DNA of 64,000 bases from Burkholderia sp. WP9 (GCF_900104795.1 NZ_FNTG01000005.1:62001-126000), one strand, 5' to 3'; positions 36,144 through 46,513 are shown, counted from the first letter of the stretch. The notes: generated by a model from the letters alone, not told the origin. Program-made: numbers and translations.

Positions 36144-36229
36144 AAGTTGCGTCCGCAATGTGTAAGCTGCGGACGCAATCTTGTTCCCTCTCACCCGCAT
36201 GTTCCAGATGAGCCGAAATTACCGCTTAC

Positions 36230-36544
36230 GCTTTGCGCATGCGGTATGTGGTGACCGGCCTCGCGCCGGCACGGATAGAAGTTGGCCCGGGGCATACCCC
36301 GGGATACCAGACACTCCGACCTTGAACGTTTTAGTCACGCGCCTGATGAAAAAGAGTCCAGACCGAATTGCATAGACCTATAGCAAACATCAGGTTATCC
36401 ACCGCTGGTCAGCGGTTCGAGTGTTATGACCGCGACGCTGACCAGCGGTGGATAACCTGACTCTGTCAAACGGAGGCAACTGACCCATGAAAAACACATC
36501 GAAAAAAGGGGTTGACTACCAATTCCCCATAGAAGCCTTACTGT
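36230..36544. other. Non-coding stretch with hairpins
   Basis: About 315 bases between IS66 and the IS701 remnant. Holds a 7-bp perfect hairpin CCCGGGG/CCCCGGG at 36286-36303 and a 24-bp inverted repeat (entered separately). No gene. Confidence 0.6.
36391..36459. repeat. Perfect 24-bp inverted repeat
   Basis: The arms at 36391-36414 and 36436-36459 are exact inverted copies (beginning CAGGTTATCCACCGCTGG) with a 21-base loop. Each arm contains TTATCCACC, one mismatch from a DnaA box. It may be a strong RNA hairpin, a resolution or attachment site, or the end of a lost element. Confidence 0.85.
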
Positions 36545-37017
36545 GTCACATAATTAGTTGCGCGCTCTATTGCCGTACAGGAAGAGTGCCACCGTTGCAT
36601 GAGCCGCAGTCCAAGCAGGATGCGCAACGTGGTAATGAATCAGGAACGTGGCGTTGAGCGCGCTGGACTGCCCCGTGGGACGTAATCCGGGGGAAGGGCA
36701 GGCAGCGCGAGTTCAAGGAAGTTTTTTTATCGGGTCCATTTGATCGCATCCTGAGTCGCTGAGCCATCAGAAACCCATATGCAGCGATACTCAGTGTGGC
36801 GTGGTGGTGAAAGCCACGCCAGCCTCGTCCTTCGTAGTGACCGAGCCCGCACTCCTGTTTCAGGTCCTGATAGTCGCGCTCGATGCGCCAGCGCATCTTG
36901 GTCACGAACACAAGCTGCTCAAGTGTCGCGTCCTCGGGAGCGGTAGTGAGAAAATATTTTGGAGTAGCCCCTTGATTCTCAGGACATGTGGCACCTCTTA
37001 AAATAAGAGGTAGTCTT

Positions 37018-37419
37018 GTGACTAGTTTCAAGCCTAGGCAAATTGTGGAAAGCATTGAAGTTCTGACCGAGCCAGAGCGCCGTCGTCGGCGTTCGGTTCA
37101 AGAAAAAGTGGCCATCGTGCAGGAAACCCTGGAGCCGGGAGCAACGGTTTCGGCCGTTGCCCGTCGGCACGGGATGAACCCAAACCAGGTGTTTGCGTGG
37201 CGCAAGCAATACGATGAAGGCAGCCTGGCTGCGGTGAAGGCTGGAGAAGCCGTGGTGCCCGCCTCGCAGTTAGCCACAGCGATGAAGGAAATCAGGGAGC
37301 TGCAGCGTCTGCTTGGCAAAAAGACGCAGGAGGCAGAAATCCTGAAGGAAGCAGTCGAGTATGGCCGCTCAAAAAACTGGATTGCGCGCTCGCCCTTACT
37401 GCCCGGGGACGACCAATGA
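37018..37419 (+). CDS. IS2-like OrfA
   Basis: A 133-residue protein with a Tnp_1-type helix-turn-helix ([41 protein letters not shown]) and a leucine-zipper-like segment ([25 protein letters not shown]). GTG start. It overlaps OrfB by four bases; the fused OrfAB transposase would come from frameshifting, as in IS2. Confidence 0.9.
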   Translation: MTSFKPRQIVESIEVLTEPERRRRRSVQEKVAIVQETLEPGATVSAVARRHGMNPNQVFAWRKQYDEGSLAAVKAGEAVVPASQLATAMKEIRELQRLLGKKTQEAEILKEAVEYGRSKNWIARSPLLPGDDQ

Positions 37420-38252
37420 AAACGGTCTGCGATGTTCTCGGCGTTGCGCGCTCTGCTCTGGCAGTCAGAAAAACCCGGTCTCCGGACTGGCAGGACGGAC
37501 GCCGCGCCCGACAGACCGACGACACGGAGCTGGTCGCCGCAATCCACGAACATGTGGCGGGCTTGCCGACTTACGGATACCGGCGAGTCTGGGCGCTGCT
37601 GCGACGTAGTCACGAAACGACAGGTGCGCCGTGCGTGAACGCCAAGCGGGTCTATCGCGTCATGCGCGACCATCAGTTGCTCCTTCGGCGCCTTGGCCAA
37701 CGTCGTGATACCCGCCGACATGATGGGCGCATCGCCGTTGACCAGAGCAATGTCCGCTGGTGCTCGGACGGTTTCAAGTTCCGTTGTGACGACGGCTCGC
37801 CGTTGCGCGTGACGTTTGCGTTGGACTGCCACGACCGGGAAGCCATCAGCTGGGCAGCGACTACTGGCGGCCACAGCGGTGACGTCGTGCGTGACGTGAT
37901 GCTCGCAGCGGTCGAGCAACGCTTCGGCACGACGCAGGCAGACGCGCCCATCGAATGGCTGTCGGACAATGGCTCTGCCTACATCGACCATCGCACGCGC
38001 AGTTTCGCTCGCGAGCTGGGTCTGGAGCCGTTGACTACACCCGTTCGTTCGCCGCAGAGTAACGGCATGGCCGAGTCGTTCGTGAAGACAATCAAACACG
38101 ATTACATCGCCTTCATGCACAAGCCTGATGTGCCAACAGCGCTCACACATCTGGCCGGCGTCTTTGAACACTATAACGAGCAACACCCGCATAAGGCATT
38201 AAAGTACCGCTCCCCACGGGAGTTCCGGCGAACCGCTGCATCATCAACTTAA
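37416..38252 (+). CDS. IS2-like OrfB (DDE integrase core)
   Basis: A 278-residue integrase-type protein. It has the HTH_21 region ([13 protein letters not shown]...[17 protein letters not shown]) and a DDE core in [17 protein letters not shown] and [14 protein letters not shown]. Intact. Confidence 0.93.
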   Translation: MKTVCDVLGVARSALAVRKTRSPDWQDGRRARQTDDTELVAAIHEHVAGLPTYGYRRVWALLRRSHETTGAPCVNAKRVYRVMRDHQLLLRRLGQRRDTRRHDGRIAVDQSNVRWCSDGFKFRCDDGSPLRVTFALDCHDREAISWAATTGGHSGDVVRDVMLAAVEQRFGTTQADAPIEWLSDNGSAYIDHRTRSFARELGLEPLTTPVRSPQSNGMAESFVKTIKHDYIAFMHKPDVPTALTHLAGVFEHYNEQHPHKALKYRSPREFRRTAASST

Positions 38253-38493
38253 CGGTGCCCGAGTGTCCTGAGTTACAGGGTCAACTCCATATTTGAGCGG
38301 CTTGCGTCAGGCGGCCTTTTCCGATCAGGCCGTCATACATTTTTTCGACGTGTGTGACCGCACCGGTTTTCTCAACCGCATCTTCAAGTACGTTTATGCC
38401 GTCCGCCGCATTGGCAAACGAATCAAGGCATATCGTATTGGCCTTCATAATCTGCCAGAATGGGCGCTCCAGGCACACCGACCCATCGCTCGC

Positions 38494-41097
38494 ATGAAAA
38501 AGCCACTCGTTGTTCGTGTCGTCGCCTTGTCAGTCCGACACCCGATTATGGTGGTTGTGCTTTCGCTTGTGGTAGCGACTCTTAGCGGCTACTACGTCGC
38601 AAACCACTTCAGGATCAACACGGACAGTAGCCGCCTTCTGGGAAGCAACAAACAATGGGCCGCGCGCGAGAAAGCGATGGAAGAGGCGTTTCCACAAAGA
38701 GGGGAGACAATGCTCGTCGTGGTGGAAGCAGATGCGCCAGAGTTCGCCGCCGCCGCCGCGAATGCGCTTACCGCCGCGCTGCAAAAGGAAACCCAGGACT
38801 TCGTTTCGGTTGCCCAACCGGGCGGCGGAACGTTCTTCGAGCGCAACGGCCTCCTGTTTCTTTCTCTCGATGAGGTCCGGTCGACGACCGCGCAACTCGT
38901 GAAGGCGCGACCGTTGCTTAACTCGCTGGCGCATGACCCGAGTCTCGCGGGCCTTGCGAACTTACTCACGGCGAGTCTATTGTTGCCGCTACAGGCTGGG
39001 CAGGTGAAGCTTGAAGATATGAGCCATCTCCTGTCGAAAAGTGCCAATGTCCTTGACCACGTGCTGGCAGGGCAGCCGGGGGCCTTTTCGTGGCGGGCAC
39101 TGGCGAGCGGGGGCACGCTCGCCACGCCGGCACGCGCATTCATTACCGTGCGTTCGGTTGTTGACTATCACGCGCTGCAGGCCGGCGCCCGCGCGTCAAA
39201 CAGGGTGCGAGCGACGGCCAGTTCGCTCCACCTTGATGATCGATATGGTGCACGTATCCGGATTACCGGTGAACAACCGCTCGCAGACGAGGAGTTCGCA
39301 TCCATAAAGGACGGCGCGGTAACCAATGGCATCGCGACTTTTCTGTGCGTGCTGGCCGTTCTATGGTTGGCGCTTCGCTCGGGGCGATTGATCGTCGCCG
39401 TGTTCATCACACTGTTTGTCGGCCTGGCTGTCACGGCCGCGCTGGGCCTGCTGATGGTCAGCGCCTTTAATATGATTTCGGTCGCGTTCATGGTGTTGTT
39501 TGTCGGACTCGGCGTCGACTTTGGCGTGCAGTTCGGTGTGAAGTACCGGGATGAGCGGCATCGCGAGGACCGGCTTGCCGTTGCGTTGGTCAACACGGCT
39601 GATGCCATCGGCATACGGTTGCGGCTTGCGACCATCGCTGTTGCAATAAGTTTTTTTTCCTTTTGGCCCACTGCTTACCGGGGCGTATCAGAACTCGGGA
39701 AAATCGCGGGCGTCGGTATGCTCGTTGCCTATCTGACTAATGTGACGCTGCTACCCGCGCTTCTGAAGATTTTCAATCCGCCCGGAGAAGCGGCGTCGCC
39801 CGGTTTTCCCGGGCTGGCGCCTATCGATGCGTTTCTCGCTCGCAACCGAACACCGGTACTGATTTGGACCGCCATCGTCATTCTTGGCGCATCGCCATCG
39901 CTGTTACATTTGCGTTTCGACTTTAACCCCCTGCATCTGAAGGATCCACACACGGAGTCGATGTCGACCCTGCTGTCTCTGAAGGATGAGCCCGAAGCTG
40001 CCGTCAACAATGTACGTGTGCTCGCACCGTCACTGGCAGAGGCCGACAGGATCGCAGCACGTCTGTCCCGACTGCCGCAAGTCGGTCGCACAGCGACGCT
40101 GTCGACGTTTATTCCCGCGGATCAACCACAAAAACTCGCACTGGTTACGGTCGCTGCACAGCAACTGCTGCCTGCGCTGACGCAGACACCGACACCGCCG
40201 GTTCCGGGCGACCTGACGATCGCCGCGTTGAAACGTGCTGCCAATCAGCTAGCCCTCGCGGCCGAAGACCATCCTGGGCCCGGGGCGTCCGAAGCGAAAC
40301 ACCTGTCCGGCACGCTAGTAAGGCTCGCGACAGCGGATGCCGCTACTCGCGACCGTGCGGAAAAAGCGATGGCTGAACCCTTGCAGATCTCACTTGGACA
40401 ACTCGCGGCACTATTACAGCCTGCTGCGATTACGCGCGCGAATCTGCCGCCGACGATTGCGCGAGACTGGATCTCAGCCAATGGCAAGGCACTCGTTGAG
40501 GTCTCGCCGAAGGTGCCGGCGGGCATTGATCCCGGTGATGACACTATGTTGCGGAACTTTGCGAAAGCGGTACAGGCGGTCGAGCCGGGGGCGACGGGTG
40601 GCCCGATCTCGATCCTTCACGCGGCGAACACGATCGTCATTGCATTCGTGCAGGCGACATGTCTCGCGCTGTTGTCGATCACGGTCCTCCTCTGGGTGGC
40701 GCTGGGCCGCTTAGATGACGTCCTGCGTACACTGATCCCTCTGCTCGTTTCGGCGGTCCTGACACTTGAAGTGTGTGGCGTACTTCACATGCCGCTCAAT
40801 TTCGCAAATATCATTGCGCTTCCCTTGATGCTTGGCATTGGCGTCGCCTTCAAAATCTACTACGTGATGGCCTGGCGCAGCGGTCGTACTGGCTTGTTGC
40901 AGTCAGGCCTCACTCAGGCAGTCCTGTGCAGTGCCGCCACCACGGCTACTGCGTTCGGCAGCCTTTGGCTGTCGCACCATCCTGGCACTGCCAGCATGGG
41001 ACGGCTGCTCGCGTTGTCGCTTGTTTGCACGCTGATCAGCGCAGTGGTGTTCCAGCCGGTACTGATGGGCAGGCCACGTAACGTATTGTCGCAGTAA
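38494..41097 (+). CDS. hpnN: Hopanoid transporter HpnN (RND family)
   Basis: An 867-residue RND-type inner-membrane protein that moves hopanoids to the outer membrane. Two repeated halves: one N-terminal TM then a periplasmic loop, a six-TM block with [24 protein letters not shown] at about residues 330-355, then a second loop and a TM block ending [15 protein letters not shown]. The open frame extends 67 codons upstream, but those are unrelated; the ATG at 38494 ([17 protein letters not shown]) fits the family. No other hopanoid gene is visible here. Confidence 0.88.
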   Translation: MKKPLVVRVVALSVRHPIMVVVLSLVVATLSGYYVANHFRINTDSSRLLGSNKQWAAREKAMEEAFPQRGETMLVVVEADAPEFAAAAANALTAALQKETQDFVSVAQPGGGTFFERNGLLFLSLDEVRSTTAQLVKARPLLNSLAHDPSLAGLANLLTASLLLPLQAGQVKLEDMSHLLSKSANVLDHVLAGQPGAFSWRALASGGTLATPARAFITVRSVVDYHALQAGARASNRVRATASSLHLDDRYGARIRITGEQPLADEEFASIKDGAVTNGIATFLCVLAVLWLALRSGRLIVAVFITLFVGLAVTAALGLLMVSAFNMISVAFMVLFVGLGVDFGVQFGVKYRDERHREDRLAVALVNTADAIGIRLRLATIAVAISFFSFWPTAYRGVSELGKIAGVGMLVAYLTNVTLLPALLKIFNPPGEAASPGFPGLAPIDAFLARNRTPVLIWTAIVILGASPSLLHLRFDFNPLHLKDPHTESMSTLLSLKDEPEAAVNNVRVLAPSLAEADRIAARLSRLPQVGRTATLSTFIPADQPQKLALVTVAAQQLLPALTQTPTPPVPGDLTIAALKRAANQLALAAEDHPGPGASEAKHLSGTLVRLATADAATRDRAEKAMAEPLQISLGQLAALLQPAAITRANLPPTIARDWISANGKALVEVSPKVPAGIDPGDDTMLRNFAKAVQAVEPGATGGPISILHAANTIVIAFVQATCLALLSITVLLWVALGRLDDVLRTLIPLLVSAVLTLEVCGVLHMPLNFANIIALPLMLGIGVAFKIYYVMAWRSGRTGLLQSGLTQAVLCSAATTATAFGSLWLSHHPGTASMGRLLALSLVCTLISAVVFQPVLMGRPRNVLSQ

Positions 41098-41227
41098 GGC
41101 TCGCTGCTGAAAGGCGATCGATATGTGAAGTATTGCTTATGTTGCCAGTTCGTAGCATTGATAGGCACAACATCTGCCCATTGTACTTGCGTGCCGAGCA
41201 CTGCCTCACCGGCCTGCCGGACGTACC

Positions 41228-41551
41228 TCAAGTTGGCGACGCGGAGTTGGTGATCGCAAGTTGCAGACTCACGCTGCACACAGCGGCCAGCAGAAAGACG
41301 GCCGGCATGAAGCCCCGCGACGCGGGCACACTCGGGTTTTGCCAGACAGCGATAGTCCCAATGATGGCCACCCACGCTAATGCTAGCGTAGCGGCTGCCG
41401 ACCCGGAGATCCGGAACCAGAAGCGTCCGAAGTACAGCTTCGCGAATGCAGTGACGGCTGCGATGGTCGCTCTCGTCGTGACGGCGAGAAAGCCGCTGAA
41501 GGTACTGCTCCTGCGGGCGATGAAAAAAGCGATGAAGCCGGTGACAATCAC
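41228..41551 (-). CDS. Small predicted membrane protein
   Basis: A 107-residue hydrophobic protein with about three TM segments (TGFIAFFIARRSSTFSGF; LALAWVAIIGTIAVW; AVFLLAAVCSVSLQLAI). No family recognised. It might be the tail of a larger membrane protein, since neighbouring genes are fragments. Confidence 0.4.
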   Translation of the reverse strand: MIVTGFIAFFIARRSSTFSGFLAVTTRATIAAVTAFAKLYFGRFWFRISGSAAATLALAWVAIIGTIAVWQNPSVPASRGFMPAVFLLAAVCSVSLQLAITNSASPT

Positions 41552-41691
41552 GGACGCGCAAACCTGGCTGTTGGCAAAAAACGCACGTATGTTGCTCCGC
41601 GGCCCCCGCTATCTGTTATGGCTGGCAGTCGAGTGCCGCCGGGCTCTCTTCCAGCGGCCGGAGGCCAAGGCAGTACATGGCTCGCCGCGAC

Positions 41692-41920
41692 TTAACTGAC
41701 CGTCGCCAACTCGAGTTCGACGCGCGCCTTTCGCATGCCGAGTGCCGCATCCGGGGGGAGACCGTCGTCGGTGATGACGAGGTCGAAGCGTTCTAGAGGG
41801 GCCGCCTTGTGCAGCCCGAAGATGCCGTACGTCGAACTTGATACTGCCAGCACTGTGCGTGCTGTGGCTTCCATGGCGGCCAGCTTGACTTCCACCTTTG
41901 GCGACGTACGCGGGTGCGAC
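41692..41920 (-). pseudogene. C-terminal fragment of a DeoR-family regulator
   Basis: The frame reads HPRTSPKVEVKLAAMEAT then ARTVLAVSSSTYGIFGLHKAAPLERFDLVITDDGLPPDAALGMRKARVELELA. This is the end of the DeoR sugar-phosphate sensor domain (AxxTVLAVSSSxxG, APL, DLVITD). The helix-turn-helix half is absent. Confidence 0.75.
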
Positions 41921-42273
41921 CATAGTGCCCGTCGCTTCGCTATCGGTACGCGGATATGCCGCCATTGTTATCGTTACCAATGGCGTCGGCAAACAGCGCG
42001 CCTACGGACCCGCTGAAATAATTTCCTTCCGAAAAAGCCGCGTGCGAATTCGCCGTGTCTTAAGCGAGATCCCGCCTTGACCGCCGCTGGAGACGGGACG
42101 AAAAATGACGCGACGCGGCTGTATCGCCTGCTAACATAGCGTCCGGTTGGCGTACCTTGGGAAATCCACCGAGCAATCGGCCCTTAACGCGCCGGGATAA
42201 CTGCGTGAGTGCCCGGAAATCGACCCCTAAACCTGCAGAGCTTGCGGCTGTATGGAACAGCGCGGCAGGCACT
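41921..42273. other. Degenerate stretch without a gene
   Basis: About 350 bases upstream of the DeoR fragment, with no convincing frame; possibly further decayed sequence. Confidence 0.4.
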
Positions 42274-42304
42274 AAGCCCCGGTACTCACCTGCCGGGGCT
42301 TTTT
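42274..42304 (+). terminator. Orphan rho-independent terminator
   Basis: Perfect 8-bp stem AGCCCCGG (42275-42282) with CCGGGGCT (42293-42300) followed by TTTTT. Its original gene upstream is gone. Confidence 0.8.
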
Positions 42305-42510
42305 CATCGAGCGTGGGCGCGCGTTGCACGCGGGCTTACGCTGCTGGCAGCGCGGCCAATTATGGATGGGGTGCAGTTCTGCTGCCGCCTCAACCTGGAA
42401 AGAGAGCCCGGCGATGCCGGTCTCGTCACACATCAGCACCCAGCGCGATCGTGTCGCAATCACGGGCCGTTGGTTCATACTGGTTGAAACGATGTGTGTG
42501 AACCACACAA

Positions 42511-42690
42511 ATGACGGGTATCGCTGCCGGTACGGCACGCGTGCGCTGTGGCGTTTCGAGATCGACGCTTCGCAAATGGTTAGGACGCTACCGCGATGCC
42601 GGCAAAGAAGGTCTGCGTGCTCGAAGTCGCATCGCGGCCCTCTCGACAGTCCAAACCGGAAGGTCTCCGAATGTTCGAATGACGATTTTG
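42511..42690 (+). pseudogene. IS481-family transposase remnant
   Basis: Reads ARVRCGVSRSTLRKWLGRYRDAGKEGLRARSR, the N-terminal helix-turn-helix of IS481-type transposases; the following DSPNRKVSE block lies in another frame. The catalytic part is missing. Confidence 0.65.
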
Positions 42691-43069
42691 CGGCAACGTG
42701 CCTGGTACAAGGGAATGCGCGCGCACCTTTTCAGCACGATGATTGGCCGACGTTGGCAACCGACATTGGCAATTCGCTGATCTGCCGGACAAGCGATCGG
42801 TCAGCCACGCAGTTCCCGTACGCGAAATACTGAACGACAAGGTCTTGATATCTGCAATCCGCCGACGCTGCGCGGCGGTTTGTGGATCAGTAATCTGCGT
42901 CAAGTTTTCGTTGACCCTCCGCTGTCACGATAAGACCGGCATCAGGAAATTTGACAGAAATGACAGTGGCAGTTGCCTATTTGATCAGGTGCGCGCCGCA
43001 TATCCGGTAATATTGAACGTTTGACGCGGTTCGATGCATCGCATGCGTTCATTACGGAAACCTACTTCA

Positions 43070-44464
43070 ATGTCCCTCTTTCGCAAGAAAAACGTCGAAC
43101 ACATGCTCATCGGCGCACAAGAGGCCGGACTCCAGAAGGCGCTCGGCGCGCTCGATCTCACTTTCCTCGGCGTCGGCGCCATCATCGGCACTGGCATTTT
43201 CGTGCTGACGGGCACGGGCGCGGTCCAGGCCGGCCCCGCGCTGATGATCTCATTCCTGATGGCGGCGACCGCCTGCGGATTCGCTGCGCTCGCGTACGCC
43301 GAATTCGCGTCGACGATTCCCGTAGCCGGATCGATTTATACCTATTCGTACGCAACGCTCGGCGAACTCGCTGCATGGATCATCGGCTGGGACCTGATGC
43401 TCGAATACGGGCTGGCGACGTCGGCGGTGTCGGTCGGCTGGTCGGGGTATCTGCAGTCGCTGCTGTCGGGCTTCGGCATCTCGCTGCCGGTCGGGCTCAC
43501 CGCCGCACCCGGTGCGTTGCCGGGCCACGAAACGCTCTTCAACCTGCCCGCGTTCCTGGTGATGATGGCGATCACGACGCTGCTGTCGATTGGCGTGCGC
43601 GAATCGACCCGCGTGAACAACCTGATGGTCGCGATCAAGGTGACTGTCGTGCTGCTGGTGATCGCGGTCGGTGCGTTCCATGTAACTCCCGCGAACTGGC
43701 ATCCGTTCATGCCGAACGGCTGGCACGGTGTGTTCGGCGCAGCAGCGGTAATGTTTTTCGCGTTCATCGGCTTCGACGCGGTGTCGTCGGCGGCAGAGGA
43801 GGTGAAAAATCCGAAGCGCGATCTGCCGGTCGGCATCATCGCGTCGCTCGGTGTGTGCGCGGTACTATACGTCGCGGTAGCAGCCGTCGTAACGGGCATC
43901 GTGCCGTTCGCGCAGTTCGCCAACGTTTCTCATCCGGTGTCGTACGCGTTGCAGGTTGCGGGTCAAACCTGGGTCGCAGGTTTCATCGATCTTGGGGCCG
44001 TGCTCGGTATGCTCACCGTGATTCTCGTGATGGCGTACGGCCAGACACGCGTGATCTTCGCGATGTCGCGCGACGGCCTGTTGCCTGCACGGTTCTCGCG
44101 CGTGCATCCGCGTTTCGCGACACCCTTCCTCACGACCTGGGTTGTCGGCGTTTTCTTCGGCCTGATCGGCGCGCTGGTGCCGCTCAATGTGCTCGCTGAA
44201 CTGATCAACATCGGGACGCTTGCCGCATTCTCGATGGTGTCAATCGCCGTCCTGATCCTGCGCCGCACGCACCCTGAACTGCCGCGCGCGTTCCGCTGCC
44301 CGGGTGTACCTGTCGTCCCGGTGCTGGCCGTCGCGTCGTGCCTCTTCCTGATGATCAATCTGCAAATCATCACGTGGCTAGCGTTTGTCATCTGGCTATT
44401 GATCGGCATGGTGGTCTATTTCGGATATTCACGCCGCCATTCGAAGCTTGCGCATGGAGCGTGA
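43070..44464 (+). CDS. APC-family amino acid permease
   Basis: A 464-residue, 12-13 TM permease of the cationic amino acid/YfnA-like group. The conserved opening LGALDLTFLGVGAIIGTGIFVLTGTGA (helix 1 GAIIGTGIF motif) is followed by FAALAYAEFASTIPVAGSIYTY and FFAFIGFDAVSSAAEEVKNPKRDLP. The start at 43070 (MSLFRKKN) follows family practice; the frame is open 36 bases further up. Substrate not determined. Codon use and GC are higher than in the surrounding decayed sequence. Confidence 0.9.
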   Translation: MSLFRKKNVEHMLIGAQEAGLQKALGALDLTFLGVGAIIGTGIFVLTGTGAVQAGPALMISFLMAATACGFAALAYAEFASTIPVAGSIYTYSYATLGELAAWIIGWDLMLEYGLATSAVSVGWSGYLQSLLSGFGISLPVGLTAAPGALPGHETLFNLPAFLVMMAITTLLSIGVRESTRVNNLMVAIKVTVVLLVIAVGAFHVTPANWHPFMPNGWHGVFGAAAVMFFAFIGFDAVSSAAEEVKNPKRDLPVGIIASLGVCAVLYVAVAAVVTGIVPFAQFANVSHPVSYALQVAGQTWVAGFIDLGAVLGMLTVILVMAYGQTRVIFAMSRDGLLPARFSRVHPRFATPFLTTWVVGVFFGLIGALVPLNVLAELINIGTLAAFSMVSIAVLILRRTHPELPRAFRCPGVPVVPVLAVASCLFLMINLQIITWLAFVIWLLIGMVVYFGYSRRHSKLAHGA

Positions 44465-44663
44465 ACTCACTGACGCCGGCCGTCGCTGCTCAACCGATGC
44501 GCAGGGGCGCCAGTACAAATTCAGGCGCGTATTCGTGGCGCGCCTACCGTCATTCAACATGAAGGTGCGGGCGGTTCTGGCGGAATTGCCACCTCGGCAA
44601 CATCCACGTCAATGACAAAACGCGGCGTCGTCACAGCTTTGCTTCAGCGTTACATAGACTGCC

Positions 44664-45089
44664 ATGAATTCTGCATCCGCCGTCGACCCGGGCACGATCA
44701 ACGCCTACCTTGAGACGCACTATCTCGTTGGTGGCGATATGCCCATGACACTACGCGTAGGCATGCCCAACGCTGCGCTGGCGGCCCTCCACGAGGCTGC
44801 CGGCGTCGAGTCCAGCGCATTTATCACGGCCTGCAATCCGTTCAGTCGACATTGCGGCGATGAAGGCAATGCTCGACGCCAGGAGGCACTGGCGCACGAG
44901 CTGACCCAGCTCCGCGTGAGATTCGTTGATGGCATCGGGCAACACCCGTCGACAGTGTGGGGCGAGCCGAGCTTTCTGGCTCTGGGGCTTGCACTCGAGA
45001 CGGCGAAAGAGCTTGGTAGTAAATACGAGCAGAACGCCATCGTTTGGTGCGGGCGTAATGCTGTGCCGCAGTTGGTTTTGCTTCGGTGA
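44664..45089 (+). CDS. DUF3293 family protein
   Basis: A 141-residue soluble protein: INAYLETHYLV, ESSAFITACNPFSR, NARRQEALAHELTQL and KYEQNAIVWCGRNAVPQLVLLR match the DUF3293 pattern. Function unknown. The C-terminus ends 12 bases before the IS630 remnant but looks complete. Confidence 0.75.
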   Translation: MNSASAVDPGTINAYLETHYLVGGDMPMTLRVGMPNAALAALHEAAGVESSAFITACNPFSRHCGDEGNARRQEALAHELTQLRVRFVDGIGQHPSTVWGEPSFLALGLALETAKELGSKYEQNAIVWCGRNAVPQLVLLR

Positions 45090-45101
45090 ATTGGATACGG
45101 T

Positions 45102-45902
45102 ATGACGCGAGAAGAAGAGGCGGCCTTTCTTGCGCCCTTCTTCGAGAAGGCCGGTGTGGGCGGCATCCTGGTGGTCGGCGAGATCAAGCAGGCGCTGGAC
45201 GAGCGACTGGGGCGCAAGGTTGCCCTGGCTTCCGCCTACAACCTGCTACACAGTCACGGCTGGCGCAAGCTGGCCCCCGACAAGCGAGACCCCCAGGCCG
45301 ATGTGGCCGCCCAGGACGCCTGAAAAAAACTCCCCGACGTCCTCCTCGAAATCGACCGCGCGTGGCCGGACCACAGGGCGATCCGCCTGATGTTTCAGGA
45401 CGAAGCGCGCTTCGGTCGCATCTCCGACACGCGGCGTTGCTAGTGCCCCAAACCCGTTCGCCCACTGTGTCAGGCGATGGTAACGCAGGAGTACACGTAC
45501 GCTTATGCAGCCGTCTCCGTGACTGATGGCGCGCTCGACTTGCTGATCCTGCCGCACGTCAATGGCGCCTGCATGCAGACGTTTCTCGATGAGGTCTGCG
45601 CGCGTCATCCCGTCGACCGGATCCTGATGGTCCTCGATGGCGCCGGGCGGCATCAGAGTGCTTCGCTCAGGCTGGCCCACAATCTGCGCCTGCTCACGCT
45701 CCCGCCGTACTCGCCTGAGTCCAATCCAGTTGAACATCTCTGGGACGATCTGCGGGAAAAGTCCTTTCACTACCGCGTCTTCGACAGTATCGATGCGCTC
45801 GAACACCATCTGTACGACTCGTTTCGCGACCTTGAACTGGACCGTCAACGGGTTCGCTCCATCGTCGCGTGGCCTTGGATCATTAATTCACCGTTGAATT
45901 AG
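45102..45902 (+). pseudogene. IS630-family transposase remnant with two in-frame stops
   Basis: A single reading frame with TGA at 45321 and TAG at 45441. Blocks: VVGEIKQALDERLGRKVALASAYNLLHSHGWRKLAPDKRDP; AIRLMFQDEARFGRISD (first Asp); RILMVLDGAGRH (second Asp); LTLPPYSPESNPVEHLWDDLREK (Glu). The TAG stands where a Trp (RRCWCPKP) is expected, and the N-terminal helix-turn-helix is missing. It is dead unless the stops are suppressed. Confidence 0.88.
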
Positions 45903-46129
45903 AAATGAAATAAGGGGGGCATCGGCGGCGTGGAACTGTTCCTGACGGGCGTGACCGATAGGGTTTTCCCTGGTCGTTTGCGGACAGCGATTTTTGCCAG
46001 CATTCACTTAAACATCTTATGAGCGATGGCCTCTGCAAGTCCGGCATGATTGCGAGATATGCTGGAGACAGCGCCGGACATCCCCAGCGCTTTTAAAAAA
46101 ACTTACGAGTCAATCTCAAGGGGCAATGA

Positions 46130-46465
46130 ATGCTTTCCTCCGTCAACAAATTCACTCTGATCACCGCCACGGCGGCTTTCCTGATTGGCACGGCAGCACC
46201 TGCGTTTGCGCAAACCGACGCAAGCGCGCCGGTCGCTACCACTCGAGCTCCTGCCTCGGACGCCAAGGCGGCAGAGAAACGGGTGCGGGCGCAAGCCAGA
46301 GCCCAGCGCAAGGCAGAACATAAGGCTGCTCGGGCGAAGAATACCGCCGAACTGAAACGCCTGGAAGGTGCTGGCTACAACCCGGCGACAAACGACCCGA
46401 ACTATCCGGAAAAACTGCAGAACGCGGAGAAAAAGCTGAATTCCCCGGCAGGTGCGAGCCAGTAA
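46130..46465 (+). CDS. Secreted DUF4148 protein
   Basis: A 111-residue protein with a clear signal peptide (KFTLITATAAFLIGTAAPAFA, cut after AFA). An Ala/Arg/Lys-rich helical middle and the DUF4148 ending AGYNPATNDPNYPEKLQNAEKKL follow. Periplasmic, function unknown, typical of Burkholderia. AAGGGG precedes the ATG. A long hairpin follows the stop. Confidence 0.8.
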   Translation: MLSSVNKFTLITATAAFLIGTAAPAFAQTDASAPVATTRAPASDAKAAEKRVRAQARAQRKAEHKAARAKNTAELKRLEGAGYNPATNDPNYPEKLQNAEKKLNSPAGASQ

Positions 46466-46476
46466 GCGCAGTTGAA

Positions 46477-46513
46477 GACAAGTGCGCCCCGGCCAATCAG
46501 AGGCGCACTTGTC
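46477..46513 (+). terminator. Hairpin after the DUF4148 gene
   Basis: Perfect 12-bp stem GACAAGTGCGCC (46477-46488) with GGCGCACTTGTC (46502-46513); no U-tract, so termination may be partial or bidirectional. Confidence 0.6.

Larger units (their letters stand above)
33402..36229 (-). mobile_element. IS66-family insertion sequence
   Basis: A 2828-bp element with GTAAGCGGT terminal inverted repeats (33402-33410 and complement at 36221-36229), longer with mismatches. It contains tnpA, tnpB and tnpC in the standard IS66 order. The 8 bases outside each end (CGTCATAC and GCTTTGCG) do not match, so no target duplication is present. Confidence 0.9.
36960..38289 (+). mobile_element. IS3-family element, IS2 group
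   Basis: A 1330-bp element with imperfect terminal inverted repeats starting TGGAGT (left TGGAGTAGCCCCTTG, right complement TGGAGTTGACCCTG). It is flanked by a perfect 5-bp duplication TATTT (36955-36959 and 38290-38294). It lies inside the IS701 remnant. Confidence 0.93.
36545..38318 (-). pseudogene. IS701-family transposase remnant, interrupted by the IS2-like element
   Basis: The C-terminal part of an IS701 (IS4-like) transposase: KPLKYFLTT spans the IS2-like insertion, then FVTKMRWRIERDYQDLKQECGLGHYEGRGWRGFHHHATLSIAAYGFLMAQRL. After DKK the frame shifts at a run of seven A; the other frame continues NFLELALPALPPDYVPRGSPARS and later LRILLGLRLMQRWHSS. The N-terminal two thirds are missing. 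Confidence 0.85.

Noticed and set aside
33862..36165. 767-codon frame on the plus strand
   Set aside because: It is antisense to tnpC, tnpB and tnpA of IS66, whose protein motifs are unmistakable on the minus strand.
43021..44199. Second 392-codon frame overlapping the amino-acid permease
   Set aside because: Arg-rich shadow frame; the other frame has clear permease motifs.
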